Positions 1 to 9,116 of a stretch of 64,000 nucleotides of DNA are shown here, piece after piece (position 1 is the first letter of the stretch; every line of letters begins with the position of its first letter). The translations under genes and the position numbers were made by a program. The notes under the pieces were generated by a model. That model was given only the letters and a program-made list of their open reading frames with translations, made no database searches and was not told the DNA's origin. This stretch comes from Ilyomonas sp965277535 (lineage in GTDB: Bacteria; Bacteroidota; Bacteroidia; Chitinophagales; Chitinophagaceae), in contig OZ255825.1 in assembly GCA_965277535.1 (NCBI GenBank), positions 558,001 through 622,000 of the forward strand, written 5' to 3'.

Positions 1-1194
1 GAGGCTCTTTATTTTTTTGTGTTGATGTTTGGTTACAAAAAGAAATGAATTGCGCAATACCAAAACAGGATAAGGAACTTGCGCAGCAGTAAAAACGCCT
101 TTCAGTTCCAACCAGTAAGCCAGTTCGCCACCACCGCCAATAAAAGCAATATTGGGCAAAACGGTTTCCTGCATCACACCTCGTAAAATCACATTAGGAC
201 TAAAGCGTTCGGGGTGTTGTTCTAATTCGAGTAACAGTTCTTCTTTTGTAAAGCGGAGGTTTTGGTTTTGCACAATAAATTTATCTTCATTCTTTTCAAT
301 GCGTTCGCGTTTGTCGTTCAACAAATAAAATAAATTTACTTCTCTCCCACCAGCCTGCACTTTGTAGTATTGTGAAAGTTGGTCAAGCGTATCTTCAACT
401 TTACTATGCGAAAACTGCTCTTCTATTTCTTTGCTGAAAGTCTTATGCAGTAAGCGTTTGAGCGCTGCATTATCAGGAATTAAAACAATAACGCCATATT
501 CTCCAAACAATTCATTTACCACTTCTAAAGTGGCTTGCTGAATGGTTGTGCCAAGACGATAACAGCGTTTAAAAATCTGAATGATGTCAGTGCCAAAGGG
601 CAGCACTTCTATTTGGTTTTGGAGTTGTTGCAGCAGTGCTGTGAACTCTTTATCTACCTTCATTCTTCCAATGGCACCAGTTTGTTTTGTGTTCCATCTG
701 TATGGTTTTCCATCAACATTCATTGTTCCCAATTCATCTAAATCGGCATCTTCACTTCCCATGAAAAAAACGGGAACAAAATTGTATTGCGGCAACTGTT
801 GTGAAAGCTGTTCAGCCAGCTTTACAGCATGTAAAATTTTATAGGCAAAATACAAAGGCCCTGTAAAAATTATGGGCTGATGAGCCGTTGTGATGGTGAA
901 CGTATTGGGTTGCGAAAGCAGCTGAATATTTTGCGCTACTTTATCAGACAAAGTCAAGCCTTCGTATTGCTGTTTGAGAACAGTAACTAAAGCGTCTCGG
1001 TTATGCTGAAAGCCTTGCTGCGCTTTAATTGCAGCTTCTATGCCCTGAAGAGAGACAGGATGTTGGTAGAACGGTTGCAAGGTTTGTTTTTGCCCTAAAT
1101 AATCGAGAACAGTTTTAGAAAAAAATCCGGTGCGGGCGTAAGGAATGTAAGTACAGGTTTCTTCAATTTGCGTAGATGTTTGCTGTTCGTTCAT
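1..1194 (-). CDS. bshC: Bacillithiol biosynthesis cysteine-adding enzyme BshC (3' end outside window)
   Basis: The first 398 residues are visible; the frame is open to the window edge, and since family members are about 530 residues long, roughly a quarter is missing. I read conserved BshC blocks: HQPIIFTGPLYF near residue 105, MGSEDADLDE near 145 and LIPDNAALKR near 236. BshC is the last enzyme of bacillithiol synthesis, adding cysteine to glucosaminyl-malate in the cytosol, and it is common in Bacteroidota as well as Firmicutes. The start is the ATG at 1194. The rimO gene lies 54 bases upstream on the same strand, so the two may be co-transcribed. A copy of the window's recurrent 12-mer lies inside the gene at 1082-1093. 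Confidence 0.9.
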   Translation of the reverse strand, partial: MNEQQTSTQIEETCTYIPYARTGFFSKTVLDYLGQKQTLQPFYQHPVSLQGIEAAIKAQQGFQHNRDALVTVLKQQYEGLTLSDKVAQNIQLLSQPNTFTITTAHQPIIFTGPLYFAYKILHAVKLAEQLSQQLPQYNFVPVFFMGSEDADLDELGTMNVDGKPYRWNTKQTGAIGRMKVDKEFTALLQQLQNQIEVLPFGTDIIQIFKRCYRLGTTIQQATLEVVNELFGEYGVIVLIPDNAALKRLLHKTFSKEIEEQFSHSKVEDTLDQLSQYYKVQAGGREVNLFYLLNDKRERIEKNEDKFIVQNQNLRFTKEELLLELEQHPERFSPNVILRGVMQETVLPNIAFIGGGGELAYWLELKGVFTAAQVPYPVLVLRNSFLFVTKHQHKKIKSL

Positions 1195-1248
1195 AAATAA
1201 AAACTGAAGCGCAAAGATAGTTGGCAATAGAAAGAATAAAACATTGGC

Positions 1249-2559
1249 TTACAATACCACAATTCCTTCCAAATCGTAGTCGTAAGCCTTTGTGATTTGT
1301 ACGTTTACAAAAGTCCCGGGTAGTAGTTTTTGTTCGGAATGAATGACCACTTCGTTATCAACTTCCACCGAATCAAATTCAGTACGACCAAGATAACGAC
1401 CCGCTTCTTTTTTATCAACAATTACTTTGTACGTGTTGCCAACTTTTTGTGCATTTTTTTCGAGGCTAATCTCCTGCTGCACTTCCATAATTTCCTGGGC
1501 ACGGCGCTGTTTTTCTTCTGCCGGAACATCATCTGTAAAATCAAAAGCCGATGTGTTTTCTTCGTGGCTGTAAGTGAAAATGCCAACGCGATCGAAACGT
1601 TGTTTTTGTAAAAAATCCTTTACTTCATCCACATCGTTTTTGGTTTCGCCGGGAAAACCTGCAATCAAAGTGGTGCGTAAACAAATACCGGGCACCGTAT
1701 CGCGAATGGCACTTATTGTATGTTCAATTTCTTCACGGGTGCTTTGGCGGCGCATCGCTTGCAGCATATGGTTACTTGCATGTTGCAAAGGCATATCTAA
1801 ATATTTGCAAATATTGGTTCGGCTGCGCATTACCTCCAACACGTCCATCGGAAATTTATTGGGATAAGCATAATGCAATCGTATCCATTCAATGCCTTCT
1901 ACATCAGCCAACCGATTCAATACATCGGCAAGCGCTCTCTTTTTATAAATATCCAGTCCGTAATATGTTAGCTCCTGTGCGATGAGCATGATTTCTTTTA
2001 CACCTTGTTTCACTAATGCTTTTGCTTCGGCAATAATTTCTTCAAAGGTTTTGCTTACATGCTTGCCGCGCATCAACGGAATGGCGCAGAACGAACAGGT
2101 GCGGTTGCAACCTTCGCTGATTTTTAAATACGCATAATGTTTGGGCGTGCTTAACAGGCGTTCGCCCAACAGTTCTTTTTTATAATCGGCGTTCAACTGA
2201 CGCAATAGGAGCGGCATTTCAAAAGTGCCAAACCAGGCATCCACTTCGGGTATTTCAGACTCTAAATCATGGCGGTAACGTTCGCTTAAGCATCCGGTAA
2301 CATACACTTTATCCAGCTTGCCCTTCTTTTTTAAATGCACCTGATCAAGAATGGTATTGATGCTTTCTTCTTTGGCTTTGTCAATAAAACCACAGGTATT
2401 TACCACCACAATGTTGTGGTCGAGCTTTTTGTTTTCGTGCAAAACATCAATGTCATTGGCTAGCAACTGACCGCTCAGCACTTCACTGTCAACAAGGTTT
2501 TTGCTGCAACCGAGCGTGATGATGTTCACCTTGTCTTTTTGTAGTTTACCTGCTTTCAT
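1249..2559 (-). CDS. rimO: Ribosomal protein S12 methylthiotransferase RimO
   Basis: This 436-residue protein is full length for RimO, the radical-SAM enzyme that adds a methylthio group to an aspartate of ribosomal protein S12. The N-terminal methylthiotransferase domain has its three iron-sulfur cysteines (C18 in LGCSKN, C56 in NTCGFI, C90 in TGCLSERY). The radical-SAM CxxxCxxC is at C151, C155 and C158 (EGCNRTCSFC), and a TRAM-type RNA-binding tail follows. The GCSKNLVDSE motif separates RimO from its relative MiaB. The gene sits upstream of bshC in the same direction. Confidence 0.95.
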   Translation of the reverse strand: MKAGKLQKDKVNIITLGCSKNLVDSEVLSGQLLANDIDVLHENKKLDHNIVVVNTCGFIDKAKEESINTILDQVHLKKKGKLDKVYVTGCLSERYRHDLESEIPEVDAWFGTFEMPLLLRQLNADYKKELLGERLLSTPKHYAYLKISEGCNRTCSFCAIPLMRGKHVSKTFEEIIAEAKALVKQGVKEIMLIAQELTYYGLDIYKKRALADVLNRLADVEGIEWIRLHYAYPNKFPMDVLEVMRSRTNICKYLDMPLQHASNHMLQAMRRQSTREEIEHTISAIRDTVPGICLRTTLIAGFPGETKNDVDEVKDFLQKQRFDRVGIFTYSHEENTSAFDFTDDVPAEEKQRRAQEIMEVQQEISLEKNAQKVGNTYKVIVDKKEAGRYLGRTEFDSVEVDNEVVIHSEQKLLPGTFVNVQITKAYDYDLEGIVVL

Positions 2560-2737
2560 TGCGGGCGCAAAAGTAAACGTTTCTGATTGGCTAAACGCTT
2601 GTTTAACGCCGTTTTTAGGTTTGAAAAAGAACTTGCGAGTCTCGAGCTAAGAGATATGATTTACTCAATTTTGGTTTTGCACGAATTTGTTGTTATCTGG
2701 TATAATTTTTAAAGAAGAAAACAGAAAAGAATCACCT

Positions 2738-4069
2738 ATGGAAAACATGAATAGTGAGAGCCATCCTGCCGGCCAATTGACTGGAAAAGAGCACAACAGA
2801 AGAAACTTTCTCAGCAACGCAGGCAAAGGCATTTTGGCAACGGGTTTATTGAGCGGAATGGCTTATTCAACAACAGAAGCACAAACAAATAACAACAATC
2901 CATTGCCCGAACCAACACCGATTAAACTGCCTTCTTTAGACGATCCGACAGAGCAGGAAAAACCGCCGGTGCCCCTTTTTATGAAGCCTGATAATCGTAT
3001 TGGTTATGCTGTAGTTGGCTTGGGGCATTTGGCTTTGAATCAGATTTTACCGGCCATTATTCAATGCAAAAAATCGAAGCTGGTAGCACTGGTAAGTGGC
3101 GATGCGGCCAAAGCTGCTAATGTAGCAGCGCAATATGGTGTAAATCCAAAAAACATTTACAATTATCAGAATTTCGATAGCATCAAAGACAATAAAGAGA
3201 TACAGGCTGTCTATATTGTTTTGCCAAACGGATTGCATGAAGAATATGTAGTTCGCGCAGCAAAAGCAGGCAAGCATGTGTTGTGTGAAAAGCCAATGGC
3301 AACTTCATCGAAAGAAGCGCAGAATATGATTGATGCCTGCAAAAAGGCGAATGTAAAATTGATGATTGCTTACCGCATTCAATATGAGCCGAAAAATAAA
3401 TTTGTAAAGGATTGGGTTCGTAAAAAAGAAAAAGGAAATACAAAGTTGATTGAAATGGTAAACACGCAAAACAATGGCGACCCAACCCAATGGCGATTGA
3501 ATAAAAAGTTAGCAGGGGGTGGCTCGTTGCCCGACATTGGTTTGTATTGTTTGAACACAAGCCGGTATTTGTTAGGAGAAGAACCGCTTTGGGTGAAAGC
3601 TACCACTTACAGCACTCCTAATGATGTTCGGTTTAAGGAGGTTGAAGAAGCAGTACTTTGGCAGATGGGCTTTCCCAGTGGTACGTTGGTCAATTGCAGT
3701 ACATCGTATGGCGTGCATGAAACAAGGCGTTATCGCTGCGTTACCGACAAAGGCGGGTGGATGGGATTAGACCCTGCGTTTCCTTACAAAGGATTGATGG
3801 TAGAAGGAGAATACGCCGAAGGAAAGAACACGTTTAAGCATCATCCTGCCATTCCTGATAAAGACCAGTTTGTGCCGGAAATGGATCATCTTGCTGAATG
3901 TATTATGAACAATCAAACACCTTATACGCCGGGTGAGGAAGGCTTGCAGGATCATAAAATAATGGAAGCCATTTATGAAAGCGCACGTACCGGCAAGCAG
4001 GTTGATCTGGAAAAAATTAATAAGACGGATGCCTTCAGGGGACCGGAACCAAAAAGCGATGAAAGCTAA
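2738..4069 (+). CDS. Tat-exported Gfo/Idh/MocA family oxidoreductase
   Basis: The protein has 443 residues from the ATG at 2738. An upstream in-frame TTG at 2687 would add 17 residues ahead of the signal and is less likely. The N-terminus carries a twin-arginine signal (HNRRNFLSNAGKG followed by a hydrophobic run), so export in folded form with cofactor is expected. A Rossmann NAD(P)-binding segment with VGLGHLALNQILPA begins near residue 90, and the family motif CEKPMA follows near 185, its lysine being the usual catalytic residue. The C-terminal part is the alpha/beta substrate domain, similar to glucose-fructose oxidoreductases. The substrate cannot be told from sequence. It is a single gene divergent from rimO, closed by a strong terminator. 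Confidence 0.88.
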   Translation: MENMNSESHPAGQLTGKEHNRRNFLSNAGKGILATGLLSGMAYSTTEAQTNNNNPLPEPTPIKLPSLDDPTEQEKPPVPLFMKPDNRIGYAVVGLGHLALNQILPAIIQCKKSKLVALVSGDAAKAANVAAQYGVNPKNIYNYQNFDSIKDNKEIQAVYIVLPNGLHEEYVVRAAKAGKHVLCEKPMATSSKEAQNMIDACKKANVKLMIAYRIQYEPKNKFVKDWVRKKEKGNTKLIEMVNTQNNGDPTQWRLNKKLAGGGSLPDIGLYCLNTSRYLLGEEPLWVKATTYSTPNDVRFKEVEEAVLWQMGFPSGTLVNCSTSYGVHETRRYRCVTDKGGWMGLDPAFPYKGLMVEGEYAEGKNTFKHHPAIPDKDQFVPEMDHLAECIMNNQTPYTPGEEGLQDHKIMEAIYESARTGKQVDLEKINKTDAFRGPEPKSDES

Positions 4070-4103
4070 GAGGGGCAAATATTTCAGGTAGAGAAATATC
4101 AAT

Positions 4104-4146
4104 AAAAACAAACGCCTCCCGATTGAATCGGGAGGCGTTTGTTTTT
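4104..4146. terminator. Bidirectional intrinsic terminator
   Basis: A near-perfect hairpin of about 20 bp (arms 4104-4123 and 4127-4146, core CGCCTCCCGAT/ATCGGGAGGCG) is flanked by A-rich and T-rich ends. It lies between the convergent oxidoreductase and DUF6496 genes and can serve both. Its right arm runs into a copy of the recurrent 12-mer at 4137-4148. Confidence 0.9.
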
Positions 4147-4164
4147 GCATGAATTTTCAGCGTT

Positions 4165-4410
4165 TTATTTTTTTGCCGCGGCTTTTTTAGCTGCTTTCTT
4201 TGGCGCAGCTTTTTTAGCAGTCGCCTTTTTTGCTGCCGCTTTCTTAGGCACTTTCGCCCCTTCTTTTCGGGCTTCCGATAAAGCAATGGCAATGGCTTGT
4301 TTGGGGTTGGTTACCTTTTTGCCGCTACGACCACTTTTTAATTTACCGGCTTTCATTTCGTGCATTTCTTCCTCTACTTTTTCGCCTGCTTCTTTTGAAT
4401 ACTTTGCCAT
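4165..4410 (-). CDS. DUF6496 protein with histone-H1-like lysine/alanine tail
   Basis: This is an 81-residue protein. Residues 1-52 match the DUF6496 type, with MHEMKAGKLKSGRSGKKV and QAIAIALSEARK blocks typical of small bacterial proteins of unknown function. Residues 53-81 are almost only Lys and Ala with a few Pro and Thr, in AAKKA-type repeats like the C-terminal tail of histone H1 or bacterial HU-tailed proteins. The strong positive charge suggests nucleic-acid binding, which is an inference. It is a single gene convergent with the oxidoreductase. Confidence 0.8.
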   Translation of the reverse strand: MAKYSKEAGEKVEEEMHEMKAGKLKSGRSGKKVTNPKQAIAIALSEARKEGAKVPKKAAAKKATAKKAAPKKAAKKAAAKK

Positions 4411-4563
4411 AAAAAATTTTGTTTAGAATGATTAGTAAATATTTCTAAACAACACTCAAAATATTTGCCACCACAGCTTTTGTAATGCACAATTAATCCT
4501 CATTCGGATTGTTGTCGCTGTGCCCTTTCGGATGATTGTTTCTGTGTTCCTTTTGGTTGTGCG

Positions 4564-4689
4564 TTACATTATCTCCTGTGGTGTCAACTCTTCGTTTTTG
4601 CGGCTGTCTAAACTGTCTTTGTTTTCTGCATGTTTCTGATGCGTAGTTGCTTTGCTTGCCGTTTGATTCATTCCTGTGTTCGATTTCAT
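4564..4689 (-). CDS. Possible small hydrophilic protein, perhaps frameshifted
   Basis: An ATG at 4689 opens a 41-residue frame (begins MKSNTGMNQTASK, ends at the TAA at 4564-4566) rich in Asn, Lys, Gln and His. A second minus frame overlaps and continues to 4493 with the same character (VDTTGDNVTHNQKEHRNN, then HPKGHSDNNPNED). The two together look like one longer hydrophilic protein of about 65 residues broken by a frameshift near 4580-4610. No family is recognised. Confidence 0.35.
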   Translation of the reverse strand: MKSNTGMNQTASKATTHQKHAENKDSLDSRKNEELTPQEIM

Positions 4690-4728
4690 AACATCTTCAT
4701 TTATTTAAGTAAATAATGATGAACCGAC

Positions 4729-4769
4729 AAACAAAGAAGCCAACGAATAGTACGCTGGCTTCTTTGTTT
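4729..4769. terminator. Intrinsic terminator downstream of pyrG
   Basis: A perfect 14-bp stem (AAACAAAGAAGCCA at 4729-4742, TGGCTTCTTTGTTT at 4756-4769) with a 13-base loop lies 20 bases after the pyrG stop codon. A/T-rich flanks on both sides allow termination in either direction. Confidence 0.85.
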
Positions 4770-4788
4770 TGCACCTTTTTTATATCAA

Positions 4789-6438
4789 TTAGTTTACGGC
4801 CTCTTCCAATTGAGGCATTTTTATTGCCATTCGCTCTTCGTTGTACTTTTTGGCTGCAGCAACAAATTCTACAAACAGGGGGGCAGGTTTTTCAACCGTG
4901 CTTTTTAATTCAGGATGATATTGAACGCCAATGAAAAAAGGATGTTCAGGCACTTCCATAATTTCAACCAAACCCGTATCCGGGTTGATGCCGCTTGCAA
5001 TCATTCCTTTTTCTTCAAACTGTTCCAAATAATCGTTGTTGAATTCGTAGCGATGGCGATGCCTTTCGCTGATGCGATTTTCATTGTAAATTTTCTCTGC
5101 CAATGTGCCTGGTTTCAACACACAGGGATACGCACCCAAACGCATGGTTCCGCCCATCATTTTAATTTTCTTTTGCATTTCCATCATATCAATTACAGGC
5201 TCGGGCGTTGCCACATCCATTTCTGTTGAATGCGCTTTCTTCAAACCCAATACATTGCGTGCAAATTCAATAACAGCCATTTGCATACCGAGGCAAATTC
5301 CAAAGAAAGGCAAACCGTTTTCACGGGCATATTGAACCGCTAAGATCTTCCCTTCAATGCCACGATTGCCAAAACCCGGAGCTACGAGTAAGCCATCTAA
5401 ACCGTGCAGGTTTCCTGCAACGTTTTCTTTTGTAATGTATTCGCTGTGAATGTCTACCACCTGCACTTTTACCTCGTTTACAGAACCTGCATGAATAAAG
5501 CTTTCGAGGATAGATTTATAAGCATCCTGCAGCTCGATGTACTTACCAATTAAGCCAATGGTAATTTTGCTTTTAGGATAGTTTAAACGGTCTAAAAAGG
5601 CTTTCCATCTGTCTAATTGCGCTTCGGGAAACACAGAGATACCAAGCTTTTTTAAACAATATACATCCAGCTTTTCGTCGAACATTAACAATGGCACTTC
5701 ATAAATGGTGGAAGCATCCATTGCTTCTATCACAGCATCGGGTTTTACATTGCAAAACAGGGCAATTTTGCGGCGAATGTCGGTACCCAAAGGTTCTTCG
5801 GTGCGACACACAAGTACATCAGGATGCACGCCGGTTTCGCTCAGCATTTTTACGCTGTGCTGCGTTGGTTTTGTTTTTAATTCTTTAGCTGCTTTTAAGT
5901 AAGGAATGAGTGTAAGGTGAATAACCACCACATCATCTTCGGGCAGTTCCCATTGTATTTGCCGCACGGCTTCAATAAAAGGAAGGCTTTCAATGTCGCC
6001 CACTGTTCCGCCGATTTCTGTGATGATAATGTCAAATCTTCCATCGTTGCCCAAGAGCAGCATACGGCGTTTAATTTCATCGGTAATGTGGGGAATTACC
6101 TGCACTGTTTTTCCTAAAAAAGCGCCTTCTCTTTCCCTGTTAATTACGGTTTGGTAAATGCGGCCTGTAGTAACATTGTTAGCCTGCGAAGTGAAGATGT
6201 TTAAGAAGCGTTCGTAATGCCCTAAATCCAAATCGGTTTCAGCGCCATCTTCCGTTACATAACACTCGCCATGCTCGTAAGGATTGAGCGTTCCCGGATC
6301 AATGTTGATGTAAGGATCGAACTTTTGAATGGTTACACGAAAGCCGCGCGATTGCAGCAATTTAGCCAGCGATGCCGCAATAATTCCTTTTCCTAAACTG
6401 CTTGTTACACCTCCTGTAACAAAAATATATTTCGCCAT
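4789..6438 (-). CDS. pyrG: CTP synthase
   Basis: The 549-residue protein is full length for CTP synthase, which aminates UTP to CTP using glutamine. The amidoligase half starts with KYIFVTGGVTSSLGKGI, the phosphate-binding loop. The class I glutaminase half contains the nucleophile-elbow cysteine in PFFGICLGMQ near residue 390 and the His-Glu pair in YHPELKS near 520. It is a single gene with its own terminator. A small divergent frame lies directly upstream. Confidence 0.97.
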   Translation of the reverse strand: MAKYIFVTGGVTSSLGKGIIAASLAKLLQSRGFRVTIQKFDPYINIDPGTLNPYEHGECYVTEDGAETDLDLGHYERFLNIFTSQANNVTTGRIYQTVINREREGAFLGKTVQVIPHITDEIKRRMLLLGNDGRFDIIITEIGGTVGDIESLPFIEAVRQIQWELPEDDVVVIHLTLIPYLKAAKELKTKPTQHSVKMLSETGVHPDVLVCRTEEPLGTDIRRKIALFCNVKPDAVIEAMDASTIYEVPLLMFDEKLDVYCLKKLGISVFPEAQLDRWKAFLDRLNYPKSKITIGLIGKYIELQDAYKSILESFIHAGSVNEVKVQVVDIHSEYITKENVAGNLHGLDGLLVAPGFGNRGIEGKILAVQYARENGLPFFGICLGMQMAVIEFARNVLGLKKAHSTEMDVATPEPVIDMMEMQKKIKMMGGTMRLGAYPCVLKPGTLAEKIYNENRISERHRHRYEFNNDYLEQFEEKGMIASGINPDTGLVEIMEVPEHPFFIGVQYHPELKSTVEKPAPLFVEFVAAAKKYNEERMAIKMPQLEEAVN

Positions 6439-6489
6439 AAATTATGGTTTTAATCAAACGATTTTATTGTAAAAACAAAACAACTTTTA

Positions 6490-6657
6490 ATGGATAAGAA
6501 ATCCGAAATGACCGGAAGCATGAACCGGGTTTTGCAATCAGCCGGCTATAAAATATATGCGGAGGTCATACAAAGCTACAATAAAAAAGAGGGCGGTTTT
6601 CGTTCCGTTTTTAAAATGTGGATAACCTGCGCAAAGGTTATGTTTCGCTTTCATTGA
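6490..6657 (+). CDS. Possible 55-residue basic protein
   Basis: An ATG at 6490 starts a frame of 55 codons ending with TGA at 6655-6657, divergent from pyrG and filling most of the otherwise empty 6439-6746 interval. The product begins MDKKSEMTGSMNRVLQ and is rich in Lys, Tyr and Phe. Codon choice looks like that of neighbouring genes, but no family is recognised and no clear ribosome-binding site is seen. It may be chance. Apart from this frame I see nothing in the interval. Confidence 0.35.
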   Translation: MDKKSEMTGSMNRVLQSAGYKIYAEVIQSYNKKEGGFRSVFKMWITCAKVMFRFH

Positions 6658-6746
6658 TAAATGTGCTAAAAACAAACTACTTACATATATAATTGTAACA
6701 TTGAGAAGAAATTGCAAATTTTTATAAGCATCAGTGTCTGAGCCAG

Positions 6747-8570
6747 TTATTCCATTTCAATTCCAATATTTTTCATCAGGATAGATGCGTTTAAACTTTT
6801 ACAAATGCCTTCTTTTAATTTATAATCAAAGTACAATTCGTTGCCGGATGCCTGCACGTCAAAATGATAATTTTGTATTGCCTGCGGATATATTTCTTTC
6901 AGTTGAGCAAGTTCTACATCATGCGTTGCAACAATGGCAACGGCATCTTTTTGTATCAGTTGTTTTAGCAATGCAACTGAGCCGGTATGCCTGTCGAGGG
7001 AATTGGTGCCCCTCAAAATTTCATCCAATAAAATCAAAATGGCCTGATGTTCGTTCACCGCTTCAATGATAGATTTTAGCTTCTTCAATTCTGCATAAAA
7101 AGTAGAAGTGTTTTCCGATAAATTATCAGCGATTCTCATGCTGCTCATCAGTTTCACAACCGAAACAATAAACTGGCTGGCACAAACCGGTGCACCCATT
7201 AAAGCCAATACTGCATTCACTCCTATGCTTCGCAGAAATGTGCTTTTGCCACCCATGTTAGAGCCTGTAACCACTGCAATTTTACCTTTACCTTCTAATG
7301 GAAAATCATTGGCAACTCTGCTTTGCTCAGGCAGCAACGGATGAGCGACTTCGCTTCCATGTAAGGTAAAAAAATCATCCGCAATCACAGGCATACACCA
7401 GGACGGATGATTAAAAAACAATGTTGCTAAACTGTTGCTTACTTCTATTTCTGCAATTGCTGTAAACCATTCTGTAATATTTTGCTGATTGGCTTGTTTC
7501 CACTTGTTTAAAGCCAGCAACTGCTGCAAATCCCACAACAAAAAAGTGTTTAAAAAGAAAAACAAAAAGGTGTTCAACCGAACATCGAAGCGGTTTAAAA
7601 TACTGTGCAGTTTTTTGATTTCGGTTGATGTTGAGTTGCCCTTTTGGTTTTGCAGCAATTTTTGTAAGTGAATAAGCTTGGCTGAAGCAAAACTCTGGGC
7701 TTCGATTGTTTGTAAAACCCTTTGCAGCGTTTGTATTTCACCGGATACTTTTGACAGCAATTCATAAGTTGCGCTGATTTTACTGCTGATATAAAAAGCA
7801 ATCAGGTAACACACAAACACCATCAACCCAAACAAAGAAGCAGTAACAACATTGGTGATATATAAGAAAACAAAAGCAATGGTAAAAATGGGAAATAAAA
7901 CTGCCAGCCATCGCCAGTGTGTAGCCCTAAATTTTGGTGGTGAAGAAAGCCACTGCTCAACCTTATTTTGTGTGTTGCTGGTCAGTTGTTTTGCCGTTCC
8001 AATGGCTTGTAGTTGCTGAATAAAATCAGTTTTATTTTTTAGTTCTGTAACCGCTTCCTGTTCCTTTTGTATTTGTTCTTTTTTTGAAGGATAGAGCAGC
8101 CGTTGTGCTAATAATTGTTTTCCTCCCTGTGATGTACAACGGTTGATGTATTGATACAAAGATTCTTTTCCAAACAAATCCAAATCTTCTGCGTAAGGAT
8201 GGTGTGGTGGTAAGTGTTCAGCACCCGTTTCACGATGAGAAAAATTGTGATGTAAAATTTTTATTTCTTCTTCATTAATAAAAAGCAGACGTTGCAGATG
8301 AGTCGCTTTTTCTTTGGTATCGGTATCTTTCGAAACAACAAATAAAAACAAGGCAATGCAACAAGCAGCTTCTGCCAGCAGAAAGGGCACCCCTACTTTG
8401 TTCCATGTTGTATAAAACAATACAAACATGCCCAACACAATGGCTAACCGCAGCCCCGCAATGCGCCGCAATCGTTGTTTGGTTTGCTTCAATTGCAAGC
8501 TTACTTGTGCAATGCGCTCCTGATAAAAATTTTCAACCGAATCATCATTCATTTTCATAACAAAAAACAA
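6747..8570 (-). CDS. Membrane-anchored MutS-family ATPase
   Basis: The protein has 607 residues (an inner ATG at 8558 is an alternative start). Its C-terminal third is a MutS-type ATPase: Walker A GSNMGGKSTFLRS near residue 436, Walker B LILLDEILRGTNS, and the switch motif VATHDVEL. Unlike MutS or MutS2 it has no mismatch-recognition domain and no Smr domain. Instead there are two hydrophobic segments near residues 40-75 and a second pair near 225-260, so the core and ATPase probably sit at the inner membrane. This architecture recurs in Bacteroidota and its role is not established; calling it a mismatch-repair protein would go beyond the evidence. Confidence 0.8.
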   Translation of the reverse strand: MFFVMKMNDDSVENFYQERIAQVSLQLKQTKQRLRRIAGLRLAIVLGMFVLFYTTWNKVGVPFLLAEAACCIALFLFVVSKDTDTKEKATHLQRLLFINEEEIKILHHNFSHRETGAEHLPPHHPYAEDLDLFGKESLYQYINRCTSQGGKQLLAQRLLYPSKKEQIQKEQEAVTELKNKTDFIQQLQAIGTAKQLTSNTQNKVEQWLSSPPKFRATHWRWLAVLFPIFTIAFVFLYITNVVTASLFGLMVFVCYLIAFYISSKISATYELLSKVSGEIQTLQRVLQTIEAQSFASAKLIHLQKLLQNQKGNSTSTEIKKLHSILNRFDVRLNTFLFFFLNTFLLWDLQQLLALNKWKQANQQNITEWFTAIAEIEVSNSLATLFFNHPSWCMPVIADDFFTLHGSEVAHPLLPEQSRVANDFPLEGKGKIAVVTGSNMGGKSTFLRSIGVNAVLALMGAPVCASQFIVSVVKLMSSMRIADNLSENTSTFYAELKKLKSIIEAVNEHQAILILLDEILRGTNSLDRHTGSVALLKQLIQKDAVAIVATHDVELAQLKEIYPQAIQNYHFDVQASGNELYFDYKLKEGICKSLNASILMKNIGIEME

Positions 8571-8608
8571 AGATGCAGCGGTAACTTATTTATTAGGTCA
8601 ACAAGTTG

Positions 8609-8616
8609 TAATTTTG
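8609..8616 (+). promoter_or_regulatory. Bacteroidota -7 box upstream of ssrA
   Basis: TAATTTTG matches the TAnnTTTG consensus of the main Bacteroidota sigma factor exactly, 15 bases before the mature 5' end of tmRNA. A clear -33 TTTG is not evident. Confidence 0.55.
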
Positions 8617-8631
8617 TCGTTTACAATTAAC

Positions 8632-9004
8632 GGGGCTGTACTGGTTTTGACAGCATACGTTGCGGTAGGTGTAAGCATGCAGTGCGTTGTATCATTAGCA
8701 CTTTAATCTGAAGATTCAACAATTAAATGGCAATACACAGTATGCCATGGCTGCCTAATTAGTAATTAAGTAGTCATTAGGGCCGCTTGAGCATGGCTGG
8801 CTTCATGCCTCGCTCCGCCGCCGACACAAAACAAAATGAAGCTGCTGCCATCAAAGGCTGTGATGATGGCAAAAGAAACATTCAGCTACGGGAATAATTG
8901 GTTCGTTTGTTTCCTGTTGTTTCCCGACAAGTAATAACAGACTAAGCATGTAGAAAGCTTATGGCAAGGATGTTTGGACAGGGGTTCGACTCCCCTCAGC
9001 TCCA
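8632..9004 (+). ncRNA. ssrA: Transfer-messenger RNA (tmRNA)
   Basis: The 5' end GGGGCTG pairs with the 3' CAGCTCC to form the acceptor stem, and the T arm GGGG-TTCGACT-CCCC precedes it. The 3' CCA is not encoded (the genome reads ACA). The tag frame is GGC AAT ACA CAG TAT GCC ATG GCT GCC TAA at 8729-8758, giving the tag GNTQYAMAA, with the expected small hydrophobic end for proteolysis. The RNA frees stalled ribosomes together with SmpB, which is not in this window. It has its own promoter box and terminator. Confidence 0.97.
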
Positions 9005-9018
9005 CAATGAATTATTAC

Positions 9019-9063
9019 CAATAAAAAAGCCTGATGAATATAACATCAGGCTTTTTTATTGGT
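9019..9063 (+). terminator. Terminator of ssrA
   Basis: A perfect 19-bp stem (9019-9037 with 9045-9063; core AAAAAAGCCTGATG/CATCAGGCTTTTTT) has a 7-base loop. It follows the tmRNA 3' end by 15 bases. A copy of the recurrent 12-mer (9075-9086) lies just after it. Confidence 0.9.
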
Positions 9064-9116
9064 AAATTTTTATCGTTTGTTTTTGCCCATTTTTGAATTG
9101 ACAAAAAAATAGTAAA

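Noticed and set aside
2687..2737. TTG start that would extend the oxidoreductase by 17 residues
   Set aside because: It would place extra residues before a good Tat signal; the ATG at 2738 follows a purine-rich stretch.
4104..4148. Treating the hairpin at 4104 as the origin of the 12-mer repeat
   Set aside because: Other 12-mer copies are not part of hairpins, so the overlap with this terminator is local.
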